Assembly: GCA_018400335.1 (NCBI GenBank)
Contig: JAGYMT010000106.1
Coordinates: 1 to 6,552, forward strand
DNA length: 6,552 bases
Reading direction: 5' to 3'
Source: Kiritimatiellia bacterium
Lineage (GTDB): Bacteria; Verrucomicrobiota; Kiritimatiellia; JAAZAB01
The notes below the pieces were generated by a model, which was not told the DNA's origin, did not search any database, and worked only from the letters and a program-made list of their open reading frames with translations. The position numbers and the translations under genes were made by a program. Positions within the stretch are counted from its first letter, which is position 1, and the number at the start of each line of letters is the position of its first letter. Shown here piece after piece: positions 5,359 through 6,552 of the stretch.

Positions 5359-6552
5359 CGCTAATGCTAAAGTTCCTGCTGCAATTAAGAGTGCTAATCC
5401 AGCTGCTATTAAAGCTCCTATACCAATTGCTAATAAAATAATCTGAGGCCCAGCTAATAAAGCTCCAAGTCCAATCAATGCAAGAACAACTAATGCTGCA
5501 ACTCCAACACCAAAAAGAACATTTAACCAATCTACTTGTGACATTATGTAAGCAGCACCTGCAAATAAACCAAGCCCTAAACTTAATACTCCCATAGCTA
5601 ATGCTCCTTTAGCGATATTAACTAAATTGTTACCCATTATACTCATGCCTTGAGATAAAGCATTAAATGCTGCTAACATAGGAACTGCTAATAAACCTAA
5701 ACCTGCAAGCGCCAACAAACCTGGTATTGCAGGTAAGAATAGTATTAAAGCTGGACCTAATAGTGCCATTGCTAATATACCTTTAAAAACTGATGTATTA
5801 CCCATTGCCTTTAAACCTTCTGCTAAACCCATTAAACCTGCTCCAGTTCCAGCACTTGCTCCTCCTACAGCACCCCCTTTATTTGCTGTTCCTTGAATTG
5901 ATTCCATAGCACCGCCTGTACCTCCTGCAGCTCCTTTACCAAAAGGTAAAGCTGATTTTAAACTAGACTTTAAATTGCCAAAAAAACTTCCTCCTTGCAT
6001 TCCAATCTGGAAACCTTTAGCCATGTTAATACCTTGCATTATTGCACTGGCAGTGCTGAAAATAATAGCTCCTACACCAATTAAACCTGCTATAACCCCT
6101 TTTACACCTGCAGGAAGAGCAGAATTGAAGGAATTTAAAGCATCTGCTATAAATTGTAGTGCTGGTTGGAAAACAGCAAAAATATTCATAAATGAATTTT
6201 TTAAAGCTTCAAAAGATTCAGTAAATGACATATTTTGTTGAGCTTGTTCTTCTAAAGATTTTTTCTTATCAGCTTCTGCCTTCATTGCTTCAGTTATAGA
6301 TTCTTGACTCATTTTAGCCAAATCTTTTATATCGCTAACTCCACTCACTTCTGCTGCAAGCTCTAACTCTCCACCTTCTCCTATTTTTGTGGCATTCATT
6401 ATAAATGCTTTTTGCTCTTCAGTTAACCCATCTAAACTTCCTCCTAATCCACCAAACAAATCTGCCTTTCTTACATCTTCAGCATTTTTTGCAATCATGT
6501 TAGTAAGACTATCCATACTCATTCCTGTGGCATCAGCAACCATTTGCAATCT
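5359..6552 (-). CDS. Phage tail tape measure-like protein, partial at both ends
   Basis: An open frame enters at the right edge (reading R-L-Q-M-V-A-D; the TTG at 6549 is an internal Leu, not a start) and keeps its character for about 397 codons, to TLALA at 5359. The first part (LQMVADATGMSMDSLTNMI) resembles a segment seen in tape measure proteins of large marine-type tailed phages. Residues about 40-110 are charged and helical (LTEEQKAFIMN, EADKKKSLEEQAQQN). Hydrophobic stretches follow at about 147-172, then a Gly/Ala-rich linker (about 205-240), then a long almost continuous Gly/Ala/Leu/Ile region (about 256-397) that may insert into or cross membranes, as expected for proteins that help DNA enter the host cell. 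The DNA is strongly AT-rich, unlike the rest of the window. The C-terminus is missing: after residue 397 the frame continues only into bacterial leader sequence. Alternative: another large hydrophobic phage structural protein. Confidence 0.62.

Noticed and set aside
1876..6549. A single 1557-residue fusion protein joining tape-measure-like, leader and glycosidase-like parts.
   Set aside because: The middle part is leader-type sequence containing a ribosome site, start codon and signal peptide; composition changes sharply at about 5359. The open frame is a coincidence of a junction.
5359..6552. A prophage or other integrated element.
   Set aside because: Only part of one phage gene is present; there is no integrase, att-like direct repeat, tRNA gene or second phage gene, so integration cannot be supported.

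Overview
The window is a mosaic of three stretches. Two (1 to about 333, and about 340 to 5360) read as GC-rich bacterial DNA of the kind found in Planctomycetota, Verrucomicrobiota or related environmental lineages. This is inferred from the protein families: a large secreted glycosidase-like protein with an N-terminal beta-sandwich, a cytoplasmic sialidase-like/GH32-43-like propeller, and a URO-D-like N-terminus. The third stretch (about 5359 to 6552) is AT-rich and encodes part of what looks like a phage tail tape measure protein.

Layout, left to right. Positions 3-242 (+) hold the last 79 codons of a protein ending in a beta-rich domain of the glycosidase-associated type. Two bases later, 245-337 (+) holds only the first 30 residues of a uroporphyrinogen-decarboxylase-like protein, cut off where family similarity stops. 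A near-perfect inverted repeat at 344-376 follows. Its apex contains the stop codon of a convergent gene. That gene (359-1849, -) is a 496-residue beta-propeller protein, probably a glycosidase-like or sugar-binding enzyme. Its upstream partner (1876-5115, -) ends 26 nt before it and encodes a secreted protein of about 1070 residues: signal peptide, carbohydrate-binding-like beta-sandwich, TIM-barrel-like core with an FGDE motif, a Rossmann/GATase-like beta-galactosidase trimerization-type domain, and a C-terminal beta domain. These two genes form a likely operon transcribed right to left. It plausibly serves polysaccharide or glycoside use, the large product acting outside the cytoplasm and the propeller inside.

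The start of the large gene lies inside a 33-bp tandem duplication that copies the Shine-Dalgarno sequence and the ATG, giving two in-frame starts 11 codons apart. Upstream is a leader of about 240 nt with a run of nine C (nine G on the coding strand), a 10-bp palindrome, a hairpin and a small hydrophobic reading frame.

At about 5359 composition changes abruptly, in the middle of the tape-measure-like gene. The reading frame happens to stay open across the junction and through the leader into the large gene, so a naive caller would report a 1557-residue fusion protein. I regard this as artificial. The simplest reading of both junctions is a chimeric assembly or amplification product. A real rearrangement cannot be excluded from sequence alone. 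I see no strong evidence of a new defence or mobile system; the most informative signals are the junctions and the duplicated translation start.
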